DNA from: Madurella fahalii
Lineage: Eukaryota > Ascomycota > Sordariomycetes > Sordariales
Assembly: GCA_029876055.1 (NCBI GenBank)
Contig: CM056875.1
Location: 3,187,001 to 3,251,000, forward strand
Reading direction: 5' to 3'
Length of the DNA stretch: 64,000 bases
This document shows, one piece after another, positions 1 to 10,538 of the stretch. Below the pieces are notes generated by a model. That model searched no databases. It had not been told where the DNA came from and saw only the letters and a list, made by a program, of their open reading frames with translations. The position numbers and the translations under genes are program-made. Each line of letters starts with the position of its first letter. Positions within the stretch are counted from its first letter, which is position 1.

Positions 1-198
1 GAACCCCGGCGAACCCCCTAGAGCCACCTAAAGGTAAAGCCCAGCGCATACAAAATATCCTCTGGCCGGTACTAGTCCGCCTTGTTTCCTTGACAAGCTA
101 ATCTGTTAAGATGCAAATCTCTCCCATAAGCTTCCCCTACAGACCTGACGATAACCCCTCACCTGCCACCCATACACCCTACGCCTTCACCTCTTCCC

Positions 199-3100
199 CT
201 ACCTCAACCCCAACTGCACTAGCAGCAACAGCAGTGTCCGAACCCAAATCAACTTCTCCACGCCGCCGCCTCTCAGCCCTACAAGAAACAACCCTTCCGT
301 ACTACTGCTGCTTCCAGACATAGTCCTAGCTCTGGTACCACCCTTCACAACCCTTACTGGCGCGGCATTACCACCACATCCATCCGAAACAGCAGCCCCA
401 ATCGCATCAGACTGCGGCTCGGACTGACGCGCCTGCACCGCCGTATACGACAGAAACGACGAGTCCGAGTTGCTGTTATCCTGGTCCTGGCAATCCGTAA
501 CACGCCGCGAGCTCTGGGGCGTGACGAATCTTTCCGTAGTCCCGCTGCCAGTGCCAGTGGTAGCAGATTGTCTTCTCGTCTGGATTGGATCATCGATCGG
601 TCCGATGTTGCCATAACTATGGTTGCGGTTGCGGTTACCTTTGCGATTGTCGCCCCTTGGCGGGGTGATCGGCGGTCGTGGAATGGCAGGAGCAGTAGCG
701 ACAAGGGGAAAAGAGGCCGGCATCTTCCGTTTCATTGGGTTGGGATCAGACGGAGGCCAAACTTTGGTATGCGGAAGAATGGTCGTTCTCGCGCGGAGAG
801 GGACGGGGACGGGGATTCTGGTGCTAGCAGCTACCGCGTCTAGTAGTACAGAGGGACAAGGGGCTTGGGGGGTGCTCCTGACTGGCCGAACCTCAGGTTT
901 GGGTTGTACGTCCTTGCGGGACACTGGGGGGATTCCTGGATGTCGGGGATTGCTTCGAGAGTGGTTACTCTTCTTTTTTGCCGCGGTTGGAAAGTGTCTG
1001 CATTCGGGCCGGGAGGGCCTAAGTTTGCCCAGGCCGGCTTTTACAGCCTTGCTGAACTTCTCGGAACTAAGCCTCGCTAACTGTTGGTTGCGTGTGGTGT
1101 CATGTGTGGACTCCGCAGTATTGTCAACTAATTGGCCTATTGAAGCCGCGATCCTGGGCGCTTCACTGTCGGTACATCGTTCTGGTCGAGCTGCAAGGCG
1201 CGGCGAATGGTAACCGGTCGGCAGCTTAGGTGGGTTGAAATAGCCTTGGGGAGAAGACCTGCCCTTGGTGCATGATACTGCGCCAGCAAAATTATCGATG
1301 TGATACCCGTGATGATTTGGCAGGAACATTTTGTCCAGTTCGGTCGTCTTACGGATAGGTGGTGCTAGATGATCGGTTGAACCGGTTACAGATAAGACTG
1401 GTACCGATGACCGTCGATTGGGTATTCCTATGGCGTTATAGACACTGCTGTAGCTTGGGGAGCGGCTGTGCTGCATGGAATGTTCTGCCACATATCGATG
1501 TTTCGTTCGTGGTTTACTGGGTGAGCTCGACCACATCACTGGACGGCCGCTCTCTCTCGGCTCGCCTTCATGGATTTGCTCATGCATGAATCGTCTTTGT
1601 GACCTGGGCAGAGAGATTGTGGCATGGCGGAGAGACGGTGGCTGACCGGCCACGCTTGTCAGCGCACGAGGAGATCTCGGTCCGCTTCCATCTGAAACAT
1701 TCTTCGGTAATGTTAGGCTCGGTCGTTCTTCCGTAGCGGCACCATCAAGATCCCGTGGCGCCGACCCGACCTTCCTAGGAATGGAGAGGCGGAGTCGTGA
1801 GAGCAAGGAGGAGCTGCCTGATAGAGGCCGTAGCGGTTGGGGATCGGCCTCTTCGTGAAACCTCTGGATGGCTAAAGTAGGACGGCTATGGCCGAGATGA
1901 AAGTTGCTGATGCTCTTTCCGACCTTGCCCGCATGTTCTGTTCGACGACTGCTAAAAGCATTCGGCGTTGGTACGGGAGAAGGAGGCCGTGGCCGCATAC
2001 GCGCGTCCCCAGTGACCGGCCTCTTTGGCGAATTCTTACGGGTTAGTGCAGGTGAAACTTGCCCTGGTCTACCAGGAGCACGGAAGCTGAATGAACTGCC
2101 AGGCCCTACAAAGGATAAGTAACTGACCGAAAGTACCGATCTAGAACTCAGCTTACACCTGAAACTAGAGAGGGAGAAAGCTGATGGAAGCCCATTGCTG
2201 GCGGCTGGACCAGATACCGTCGAAGCGACTGGGCTCGTATACACACTGGTTTCAGTATCCGGGCGTTGGTCTGTTGCCGCTAGTTCAGGCGAACCGATCA
2301 GTTCCGCATTTGCAGCGCATGGTTTCCGGGTGAGAGGGTCGTCGGCGTTCCGATGACAACCAGGTTCTCTATCAATTATCCCCGACGCGGACCGGCTCGG
2401 CAATGGCTTATGACATAGTTGTTGCTGGGTGTTCATATCGTGGAGGCGGACAATGTCGGCATGCCGAATATTCGCCTCAGTAACAGCAGAGTTGCGCGCC
2501 GAATGGCATTTCTTGATGTAAACAACCTCAGCTTCTTGTACAACTGAATCTTTGAGATCGTCGTCGGATCCTCTCTTAGGAGAAGACGTCGAGAACCCAA
2601 GATCCTGACTGCGTAGCCAAATGCTCATAGGGGACTGCCCCGCATCGCCAGACCTCGTACTGGCGGGGCTGCCATGGAAGGCAGCTAGAGAATGCGATCT
2701 ACATAAAGAGAGCGTGTTGCCGGGCGAGTCAATCGTGTGAGTTCTTGGCAGCAGCGGAATGGCCGAGTCTCCCTGTGTATCCGCATGGAGGGGGTCCAGT
2801 TCCTTAGCGTAGCTAAAGTACTCATGAAGTTGCTCAACATCACAGCACAGCTGCCAAGTACCCAGCGAACCGCTCGGGCAGTGCCTGGGGAGAAGATCCG
2901 GAGATGATGGTATATCGGGGAGGGAGCCTCCTTCTGTAACATACCCGTGCTTCGCGGGCTGGGGTCGACCCTCGGGGAGGCTTGACTGGCACTCTGTGTC
3001 CTCCCTTATGGCGATTGACGTGGCTATGGCCTTGGACGTGCTGCTACGTGACCCTGGACTGCTTCCATAGGATGCATCTGGCTCGCTGCCCTCAATGGCA

Positions 3101-3654
3101 GAGAACTTGATGTTGTCACGGAGATTACCGTGAGGAAGGTGTTCGATGGGGAGGCTGCCAAAGTCAAGGTGGCGTGACGCGACGCCGTTCGGCGATGCCG
3201 TATCTCCCTCGTCGTTGCCAAGCGCTTCGTGGATCCGTTTGTGCATGACTCTCTTCAACCCGCCTCGTCTACCAATCTCCTCTTGATTGCTTCCTTCAGC
3301 GGGCCATGACCTTCGACGACGAGGAGGAGAGGTTTGGGGGGCACGTCGGTCAATGCGTGTCTTGACGTGCCGAAGCATGCTGTTGCCTTTGTTTTGCGCG
3401 CTGGACTCGAGTTCCACATCGCTACCAGAGTCTCTGACGACTAGCTGGTCTGGTTTGCCGGGCTCATCTGGAGTGGAAATAATGGGAGTCGCTGACTTGG
3501 ATGATGTCCCGTCCGATATCGGGTTTACTGGGCTCGGGGTGGGCGGCCCGGGCAACTGAGTAGGAAGGAGTGGAGGCTGGACGGGCTCGTCTCTGTTTGC
3601 AGGGGACGGCGCTTTCATGCGGCGGATGGCTGTACAGCAGCAGAAACCAGCCAT
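199..3654 (-). CDS. large Ser/Pro/Arg-rich protein of unknown function
   Basis: A single uninterrupted reading frame of 1151 codons starts with an ATG at 3654. I do not recognise a catalytic domain. The N-terminus carries a Cys triplet (MAGFCCC), which could be a lipidation site, followed by a Pro-rich stretch and then long Ser/Arg/Pro-rich, probably disordered sequence with many basic clusters. A short motif of the form MHxxIHE occurs twice, near residue 137 (MHKRIHE) and residue 690 (MHEQIHE), both after basic residues. The unbroken length and ordinary codon usage argue that the frame is really coded. An unrecognised intron near the 3' end is possible, because the last ~50 residues switch to a Leu-rich tail. 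A scaffold or signalling-adaptor role would be speculation. Confidence 0.7.
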   Translation of the reverse strand: MAGFCCCTAIRRMKAPSPANRDEPVQPPLLPTQLPGPPTPSPVNPISDGTSSKSATPIISTPDEPGKPDQLVVRDSGSDVELESSAQNKGNSMLRHVKTRIDRRAPQTSPPRRRRSWPAEGSNQEEIGRRGGLKRVMHKRIHEALGNDEGDTASPNGVASRHLDFGSLPIEHLPHGNLRDNIKFSAIEGSEPDASYGSSPGSRSSTSKAIATSIAIREDTECQSSLPEGRPQPAKHGYVTEGGSLPDIPSSPDLLPRHCPSGSLGTWQLCCDVEQLHEYFSYAKELDPLHADTQGDSAIPLLPRTHTIDSPGNTLSLCRSHSLAAFHGSPASTRSGDAGQSPMSIWLRSQDLGFSTSSPKRGSDDDLKDSVVQEAEVVYIKKCHSARNSAVTEANIRHADIVRLHDMNTQQQLCHKPLPSRSASGIIDREPGCHRNADDPLTRKPCAANAELIGSPELAATDQRPDTETSVYTSPVASTVSGPAASNGLPSAFSLSSFRCKLSSRSVLSVSYLSFVGPGSSFSFRAPGRPGQVSPALTRKNSPKRPVTGDARMRPRPPSPVPTPNAFSSRRTEHAGKVGKSISNFHLGHSRPTLAIQRFHEEADPQPLRPLSGSSSLLSRLRLSIPRKVGSAPRDLDGAATEERPSLTLPKNVSDGSGPRSPRALTSVAGQPPSLRHATISLPRSQRRFMHEQIHEGEPRESGRPVMWSSSPSKPRTKHRYVAEHSMQHSRSPSYSSVYNAIGIPNRRSSVPVLSVTGSTDHLAPPIRKTTELDKMFLPNHHGYHIDNFAGAVSCTKGRSSPQGYFNPPKLPTGYHSPRLAARPERCTDSEAPRIAASIGQLVDNTAESTHDTTRNQQLARLSSEKFSKAVKAGLGKLRPSRPECRHFPTAAKKKSNHSRSNPRHPGIPPVSRKDVQPKPEVRPVRSTPQAPCPSVLLDAVAASTRIPVPVPLRARTTILPHTKVWPPSDPNPMKRKMPASFPLVATAPAIPRPPITPPRGDNRKGNRNRNHSYGNIGPIDDPIQTRRQSATTGTGSGTTERFVTPQSSRRVTDCQDQDNSNSDSSFLSYTAVQARQSEPQSDAIGAAVSDGCGGNAAPVRVVKGGTRARTMSGSSSSTEGLFLVGLRGGGVEKLIWVRTLLLLLVQLGLR

Positions 3655-4091
3655 TGTCAGATCCGGTCGGATGTGGCTACATCTGGCTGCCCGTGTACAG
3701 AATAGGCGACATCAGAAGTATTTCCGCACGAGATGGCGTCAGGGTCCGCAATGTTGAGGACGGGCAGTAAGTTGTGAAATGCAAGTCAAAATGCCGATGG
3801 CGGGAATGCGGTGGTGGCAGGAGTTGTAGGAACACTACGACCGCAGTGCAAGAGATGCTGCCGCCGAGCTGTCTCTGCGGAAGCATCGCAACTTCCACCC
3901 CAATGGTTGGAAAATTAGATCCGCCAACACATGCGCTAATCGTGGCCACAACGGAAGGAGGGAAGTAAACCAGATTGTGGTGTCACGGGGGATGACGCCC
4001 CATACCATGATGACCATCATGACCATGGGACACAGCAAACGGGGAGTAAATCAAGGCCGGGCAATATGCCAAGTCTTTTACGGAGACGAAA
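3655..4091. other. intergenic: promoter of the large protein and 3' end of acid phosphatase
   Basis: This gap separates two minus-strand genes. It should hold the promoter and leader of the large Ser/Pro/Arg-rich gene and the 3' end of the acid phosphatase transcript. I see no further open frame or repeat that I can support. Confidence 0.5.
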
Positions 4092-5364
4092 CTATGTGGT
4101 ATTGGGCGCTGGCGCTTTGTAAATGGGCGGGTTCTTGTTCCCATCACACACTCTCCCGCTGCCGTCGTACGGCGTCTGCCATCTCACTGCGCCCGACCAA
4201 GCCGTCCTAATTGCGTCAAGGATCGGAAGCCCTCCGGCGCCGATAAGCTTGGTGTTTGGAGCCGGGACCGGCAGCCTCTTGGAAGGATCATCGAACAGAG
4301 CGCCGGGATACGACTGGGAATTATCCACCGTCGCCACATTCTCTGGGTCCTTGTTCTTGGTGTACCCCGACGCGTCGGCGACGAACTGGAAGACGTTTGC
4401 CCCGACATCGTACCTCCCGAGGTTGGGCAGACCCCAATTGGCCTCGACGGTCGAGAGGATACTGTAATGCGTGTAAAACGTGTCGTCCTGCGTACCCTTC
4501 AGCGCCGGCGGGATGGCGCTGCCCAGGAGCAGTGTCACAATGTGGTTGGGCTTGGTGTACGTCTCCGACTCGTCGTAGGTGAGCATGACCAGTGTTCTTT
4601 CGTCAAAGGCCTTGCCGTCCAGCAGAGGCTGCAGGAATTTATGCGACCATTCTGTCGCGAACTCCAACGTCGTATTGTGGCCGTCGTTCATCATGTTGGG
4701 CGTCATGAAGACAAACTGCGGCACCTGCTTGGCCGCAAATGCGCGCTGGAACGTCGCAAACGACTCGAGGTTCAGAAGCCGCTCGCCAAACATGTTGATG
4801 CTGTCGAAGGACACAAAGGGGCTGCTCCCAGGGTCAATATCTCCGCCGAGACGCACATGTGAGGGCTATGCGTACTTGTGTTTCCTCACGTAGTCCCATC
4901 CGCCATTGCCCGTCGCACCATCGCTGGCATCCCCCATGTAACCCGGGCTCGGCAGGTCCTCAAAGTAGCCCGCCCATGTGATGTTCCCCCACTCCAACAA
5001 GTCGACCACGGTAGCGACGTTCTGGGGGATGCGCACCGAATCATCGTGGTTGTTGCCGAAGTAGTCGCCTCCTATGGCAGCGAGGTAGTTGGGCTGGCTG
5101 GGGTGCGTGTGGGCATAGTATCTGGTCAACAAGATGCCCTGCCTTTTGAGGTCGGATATCTTGGCATCGACAGCAACTCTGGCGTAGTCCTGGACGTCTT
5201 GTCAGAAGGCGGCGCAATCCAGGGATCCTTGACGATAGAAGACTTACCTGATTCTCCAGCCAGATGGTGATGAACCGGTCAAACGCCTTGCCCGGAACAA
5301 GGCTCGCAGTGAATGCGACCTCGAGGCAGGTCAGCCCGAGGACAGCTAGGAGTAGGCGCCGCAT
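4092..5364 (-). CDS. secreted acid phosphatase (phosphoesterase family)
   Basis: Three exons, complement(4092..4821, 4876..5189, 5248..5364), give 386 aa. Introns are 58 nt (GTAAGT..CAG) and 54 nt (GTACGC..CAG). The second junction restores RKHNPFVSF, which is continuous in fungal acid phosphatases of the PhoA type. Residues 1-20 form a signal peptide (MRRLLLAVLGL...). Family-typical motifs are WLENQDY at the first junction, HPSQPNYLAAIGGDYFG near 68-84, MTPNMMNDGH and LTYDESETY in the third exon, and a late THYSILSTVE-NWGLPNLGRYD block. The family hydrolyses phosphomonoesters outside the cell or in the wall, usually to scavenge phosphate. It is transcribed divergently from the Zn2Cys6 gene at 6135, and a CACGTG site lies about 200 bp upstream. 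Splice sites are inferred by eye but the reading frame closes exactly. Confidence 0.9.
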
Positions 5365-6134
5365 TGTGTCTGTAGATCATCGCAACCCGTAAGCAGTTGG
5401 ACTATGCTGAGGTTGCTGCAAATACGTTGCGACGCCAAGCCCTGGGCCGCTGAGTGGCGTTGAAAGCCCATCCAAAACTCCGCCAAGCATTTCTGGACGG
5501 AACGTCAGAAACTCGAGGGCGATCAACAAGAGACAATTGGCCGAGCGATATGTGCGCAAATGCGAGCACCACGTGGCTGCTATTTCTCGATAGTGTCGTT
5601 CATCAACCTTTCAACCGCCTCCTTTTCAACTAGGCGTAGGGTTAGGGATGGCGGTGCTGGTGATGTTTGCTCGGCGACGCTCGGATTTAGAAGAGCTGCT
5701 TACTAAAGGCACAGGCCAGCAGATAAGCTGCAGGGCCAAGTAGTTTGGATGCCAGGGAGGGGACCCTCGGCAACTTCTCGGAACTCCGACACGGATTTTC
5801 TGACATTCGAAAAACTGGACGGCCAAATTTGCAGAAATCGATGACTGCCCGTCATGCTGTTGGTCATCCGACCTTCGGAACATAATTTCTCATAATACGT
5901 CATCCTCGCGCGTTCGTTCTAGGGCTCTGTGTTGGGAATTCGATGTACATGTCAATGGCTCCGTGTGATGGGCGGTGGTTCTTATCAGATCGATTGATAA
6001 AATCCCGGCGTCCAGTGCGACGCGCGCAAGAGACGGTCCCCCGTGCCTAAGAGGCGCTTCCCTGCCAGTGTTGTCGGAGCCGAGAAAAAGGTGGCGCATA
6101 ATACGACCCCCGTTCCGATATCTCCGTCGAGACC
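5365..6134. promoter_or_regulatory. shared divergent promoter region
   Basis: These 770 bp lie between the start codons of the acid phosphatase (leftward) and the Zn2Cys6 regulator (rightward), so both promoters and leaders must be here. No supported gene lies within. Short open frames in this stretch lack any recognisable product. Confidence 0.6.
5570..5575. promoter_or_regulatory. CACGTG (E-box) site upstream of acid phosphatase
   Basis: CACGTG, within CCACGTGG, lies about 205 bp upstream of the acid phosphatase ATG. NUC-1/Pho4-type bHLH factors bind CACGTG in phosphate-repressible promoters of fungi. That the site works that way here is inference: a hexamer can occur by chance, and the regulator gene on the other side is also in range. 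Confidence 0.4.
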
Positions 6135-8840
6135 ATGTCGGAGCCGAGCGAGCGCAGCGTGAGCCCCTCGGGGACGGAGCCGAACGACAAGGACGACCGA
6201 CCACCCCCGCGCAAGCGCCAGCGCGTGAGGTTGTCGTGCCTGGAATGCCGCCGGAGGAAGCTATCGTGCGACCGCGAGTTTCCGTGCTCCCGGTGTCTCC
6301 AGTCCGGGACCCCGGAGCGCTGTGAGTATGAGACACGGCCCGGGCTGGCGCCTCCGAATAAGCTTGGCTTGCCACCGAACGCCCTGGCGGGTCTCGACGC
6401 CCATCTGTCGCTGCCGAGCACCGGTGGGGAGTCTCCATATTTCCGGAAGGAGGGTCGCGAGTCCGACAGGATCCGCCGCCTCGAGCTCGAAGTTGCTCAG
6501 CTCAAGAGTCTCCTCCTCAAGCACTCCTCACTGGATGGCAGTACCGTCCAAGACCCTTCACCCCATGATCCCAAATCTGACGCCGAGCATGAGCACGAGG
6601 TCGAGGTCCCACCTTTCCTGCAGACCCAGGAGACCTGTGCCGACAGGGAAGAGCTCCGTTTCTTCCGCGGCAAAGAGTTCAAGACTCGCTACTTCGGTCC
6701 TCACAGCGCATACCTGGCGTTTCAGGAAGTAATACTCGCCTCCCGTCCCCTTCTGCGTCTTGGCTTCTCACTGACAACAACCAGCTCACCGGGCTATGTC
6801 CGTTCATGAAGGAGACCTCGGAGGAGTGGCTCCGGCCACTCCATATCCACCGGAACAAAGATCGTAAAAAGGGCGCCGAGAACAGGGAGCGTAAGTTCCG
6901 CGAGCCAGACCTTGCCTTGGAAACTCTCCTTCCTTCCAAAGAGGAGACGGACGGCCTTGTGTCTATCTATCTGGACCAATTCGAACAGATCCACCGCATC
7001 GTCCACATCCCGAGCTTCCGTAGAGACTATGCAAAGTTCTGGATACCGTCGGAGCCCCGAAACGCTGCGTTTACTGCCCTCGTTTTGTCCATTATGGGCA
7101 TCTCGAGTTGCCTGGGTGCTCAGCTCCCACATAAGTTCGAGAAGATGGTGTCGAGCTCGCATGCAACCGCCATCCGATGGGTGGAGGCCGTCGACGAGTG
7201 GCAAGAGCGGCAGAGCCAGAAGCACCGCCGTCTGATACACTACCAGATCGCCTGCCTCATTTACCTGGCCAAACGAGTCAACACGATGAAGAAGAAGCGG
7301 TTCTGGAGGAACGCGGGCGCCATGACGCAGGACGCCATCTCGGTCGGCCTGCACCGCGAGCCCAGCCACATGTCGGACAAGATCTCGCCCTTCAACCAGG
7401 AAATGCGCCGGCGAATCTGGGCTACGATCCAGAGCTACGACCTCCAAGCCTCATTTGACCACGGCCTGCCCTCAATCCTCTGCCCTCTACACTACGACAT
7501 CGACCCACCCCGCAACATCGACGACGACGAATTTGACGAAGATACCAAGGAACTCCCTCCCTCTCGACCCCCAACCGAATACACCTTCTCCTCGTATCAG
7601 AACATCTCCCGCCAGTCACTCGCGCTCCGCCTCGAGCTCAGCCGCGTGCTCACGGGCCCGCCCGACGCACTCGACTATGACCGGGTAATCCACTATACCA
7701 ACGAAATAAACCAAGCAATCGACTCTCTCCCCTCCTGGGACGTCTCATCCTCGGAGTCAGACTCGGAAGACGGAGGCCCAACCGTCCTCAAGAAGCCGCT
7801 CCTCGCCTACACCCTCCTCCACATCCAACTCCGCCAATACATTATCCCGCTCCACCAACCCTTCCTGCGCCTGCGCCGCGCCAATTCGAAATACCAATAC
7901 TCGGAAATCATCTACTACAACGCGGCGCGGGACATGGTCCTGCTTAACGACAAGCTCGCACAGCTGGGGATCCGCACGCTCAACTTTATGCGCGAGGACA
8001 GCCTCACGCTGGCCATCAACCTGTCGTCGGTCACGATGCTCCAGCCGCGCGGGTCCACCAACATGATCATGATCAACTCGCAGCACACGCTGCAGCTGCT
8101 CGAGAAGTGCCTGGCCATGAAGGAGGACCGGATCCTGCGGTGCGGCAACAACGAGCCGTGGGGGTACAGCATCATGTGCGCCGCGTTCGGCCTGCTCGAG
8201 GCGCACCTCGGCACCAAGACGCCCGAGGCGGCCAAGGCGGCGAGCGCCGAGCGGTTCGTGGCCCTGCATTATAAGCTCCTGGCGGGACAGGATCCGCCCA
8301 CGGGGAGTCAAGGGTCGAATAATGCTGCTACTGGTTCTGGAGCTGGTGGGTGTTGTGGTGGCGGTGGGGCCGGGGGAGGCACCGGAGGTGTTGATCAAGG
8401 GAAGATGACGGGGATGGCGGCCCCCGCCGCCACCCCCGCCGCTGCTGCGGGAGGGATGCAGTATGCGGGCTCTGTCGGGCAGGTGCCGTCGGAGGCGTTT
8501 GTGAGGTCCAAGGTGGGTGATTTCCGAGTTTGGATTGAAGGATTTGTACAAATGCTGACTTGTGTCGAATTAGTCGGTCACTCCGTTCCCTCCTTCGTCA
8601 TCTCAGCAAGGCAGCGGACAGGTTGAAGTCCCTGGGACGCCGTGGTGGCTCCCGAATGCGGCTGATCCATCTGGCATTCCACAGGTTTGTTCTCCGGTGT
8701 GGTTGGTTCCTTGGGTCATACGCTGACGTCGGTTCTAGATTCAACCCTTAAATCCAGACTTTAGCCTTGAGACGTTGGGTTTCAACCTCAATGAGCTCTG
8801 GGGTGGTGGGACGTTTGATTGGGACTCCATGATGCCGTGA
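6135..8840 (+). CDS. Zn2Cys6 fungal transcription factor
   Basis: Four exons, join(6135..6728, 6785..8512, 8574..8684, 8739..8840), give 844 aa; introns are 56, 61 and 54 nt. Residues 35-63 form the Zn2Cys6 cluster (C35-x2-C38-x6-C45-x5-C51-x2-C54-x8-C63), preceded by a basic run. A short coiled coil (IRRLELEVAQLKSLLL) follows near residues 115-130. The middle region, including FEQIHRIVHIPSF and EMRRRIWATIQSYDLQASFDHGLPS, is the fungal-specific transcription factor domain. A Gly/Ala-rich low-complexity insert comes before the last introns, and the protein ends in an acidic/aromatic tail (LWGGGTFDWDSMMP). The first junction restores AYLAFQELTGLCPFMKE. It is a nuclear DNA-binding regulator; targets are unknown, though the divergent acid phosphatase is an obvious candidate. 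I do not assign a name. Confidence 0.92.
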
Positions 8841-9761
8841 TTATGTTTGACCTCCGTATCCTGTAGTAGGGTGATAGACGATGGTTGATGGACGTGTACC
8901 ATACTTAGAATCGGAATGAGACGCAGTCATGTACATTTCGGACCTACACCTTCACTCAGCTTTATATATAAGTAGCTGACTTGGCCCTTGTGCGTCCACA
9001 GTTTTGGGTTGCTTCGGCTGTGCTCGATTGGTAGGTTCAAGCGACTTGTGGCACTGTCCGGGTGACCTATTGTACTGTTCCATGCTCGTGCAGACAGATT
9101 ATGTGGAACACGCCGGAAGAAACGGAACGAAAAAATAAAAAGGGAACAAAAATTGACCTCCCGTCATCTCTGCCGCAAGGGAAGCCAGTGGCTGCGAAAA
9201 CCCCCATGCCATGAGGTTTGCTTTGAGGGGTCGAAGTGGCGCAGAGGAAATGGTGAATCAGTCAGGAGTCGAACTCGAACCCCTTAGCCTCAGTGGGCTG
9301 TGGGGACTTATAACCGTTAAGCTACCGGCGCTGTTGAGAACTGGATGTGGAAGGGAGGTTTATATTCTGCTGGATGTAGGGGATGGACACTGGCGAGGTC
9401 AGTGAGTTCAACTCGTGTTGTCCTGAGAACACGCGAACCTTCATGGCTCCGGCTAACCATTGGCTGCTCTCGATAAGATTGATCTCGATAACACGCACCA
9501 TTCGGATTCTGATTTGGTTACATATGCTGATAAATATGATTTATGACATATTGCAAAGACCTAAAGAACCGCTGATTGCTCCGTACCTTACAGCGCGCGG
9601 GCTGCTCCGCACCAAACAGCCCCTGCAGCCTTGTTGAGCCCCATCAGTCTTGGCAGTCAATTTCAACATCACTCCATCTCCCTCCGTTCATTATCTCTTC
9701 ACTTCCAAAATCATAACAAAACAGCACGTCGTTTATTCGTCTTAAGGAAAAGAGAATAAAA
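8841..9761. other. intergenic gap with tRNA-like debris
   Basis: Between two rightward genes. The left part should be the 3' end of the Zn2Cys6 transcript and the right part the promoter of the DUF2470 gene, with an A-rich leader just before the ATG. A tRNA-like stretch lies in the middle and is listed separately. No supported coding frame. Confidence 0.5.
9252..9345 (-). pseudogene. degenerate tRNA-like sequence
   Basis: On the minus strand the stretch contains an A-box-like TAGCTTAACGGTTA, with a possible 4-bp D stem (GCTT/AAGT), and a B-box-like GGTTCGAGTTCGACTCC followed by TGATTCACCA, which reads like a 3' acceptor strand ending in CCA. The 5' acceptor strand (GCGCCGG) does not pair with the 3' strand and the anticodon arm is imperfect. 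It is therefore at best a decayed tRNA or tRNA-derived element, and the boundaries are approximate. Confidence 0.25.
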
Positions 9762-10538
9762 ATGGCGGAACACATCCCCCCGGCGCAAAAAACCCGCACA
9801 ATCGCGCACATGAACAATGATCACCGCGCAGACATGCGCCTCATCCTACAACACTACGGCTCCGTTCCCACCATACCTTCCTCTTACAACCCCACCGACG
9901 GAGACCCAGAATCAGACCCCATCATGACGGACATCGACCTTACCTCCTTCACGGTCCGCCTCCCAGCCTCCCCCTCGCCCGACAAGAGCTACTCCATCCC
10001 CTTCGACCCGCCGCTCACGACCTGGGACGAGCGGCGCGCGCGCCTGGTCGAAATGACGCGGGTGGCGCGCGATGCCGCCCCGGGGCGGCCCGAAGGTGGC
10101 GCCGGCTTGACCACAGCAGCAGAAGCAGCAGAAGCGGTAGTGGTCGACGAGTACATGGCGCCGCGGGTGCCGTACGACGCGACCATCTTCGTGCTCGTGC
10201 TGCAGTACTTCCTGCTCGTGGGGCTGCTCAAGGCGGGGCTGCTCGGGCCCGGCACGGCGCTGGGCGGGATCGTCGACGCCTCGCCTTTCCCCGGCGGGCG
10301 GGCGGGCTTCGCGTGGCTGGTGGAGACCATCTTCGTGCCCGTGCTGGGGATCCACGTCGCCGAGACGTGGTGGCTCGAGCGGAGCCGGCTGAGGAAGTTC
10401 GGAGTCCGGCGGTGGGGGAGGGTGTGGTGGTTTTGGATGGGCAGCGTGTTCATCGAGGGCTTCATGGCGTTTAAGCGGTTTGATATTGTGGTGGAGAGGT
10501 TGAGGAGGGAGAAGGAGGGGAGGAAGAAGGGGGAGTGA
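9762..10538 (+). CDS. DUF2470 domain membrane protein
   Basis: An intronless gene of 258 aa. Residues ~10-105 match the DUF2470 type: the TRTIAHMNNDHRADM opening, an acidic linker with Asp/Thr-rich strands, and a closing WDERRARLVEMTRVA helix. This fold also occurs at the end of haem-utilisation and related flavin-reductase-like proteins. After an Ala-rich linker, residues ~140-240 carry three hydrophobic segments (FVLVLQYFLLVGLLKAGLLG, a stretch around 183-203, and VWWFWMGSVFIEGFMAF), then a strongly basic C-terminus. It is predicted to be an integral membrane protein with the DUF2470 part outside the bilayer. The biochemical role is unknown. The ATG follows an A-rich leader (ATAAAAATGG), a good fungal start context. 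Confidence 0.85.
   Translation: MAEHIPPAQKTRTIAHMNNDHRADMRLILQHYGSVPTIPSSYNPTDGDPESDPIMTDIDLTSFTVRLPASPSPDKSYSIPFDPPLTTWDERRARLVEMTRVARDAAPGRPEGGAGLTTAAEAAEAVVVDEYMAPRVPYDATIFVLVLQYFLLVGLLKAGLLGPGTALGGIVDASPFPGGRAGFAWLVETIFVPVLGIHVAETWWLERSRLRKFGVRRWGRVWWFWMGSVFIEGFMAFKRFDIVVERLRREKEGRKKGE

Noticed and set aside
7757..8551. 264-codon frame antisense to the Zn2Cys6 gene
   Set aside because: Shadow of the fungal transcription factor domain region.
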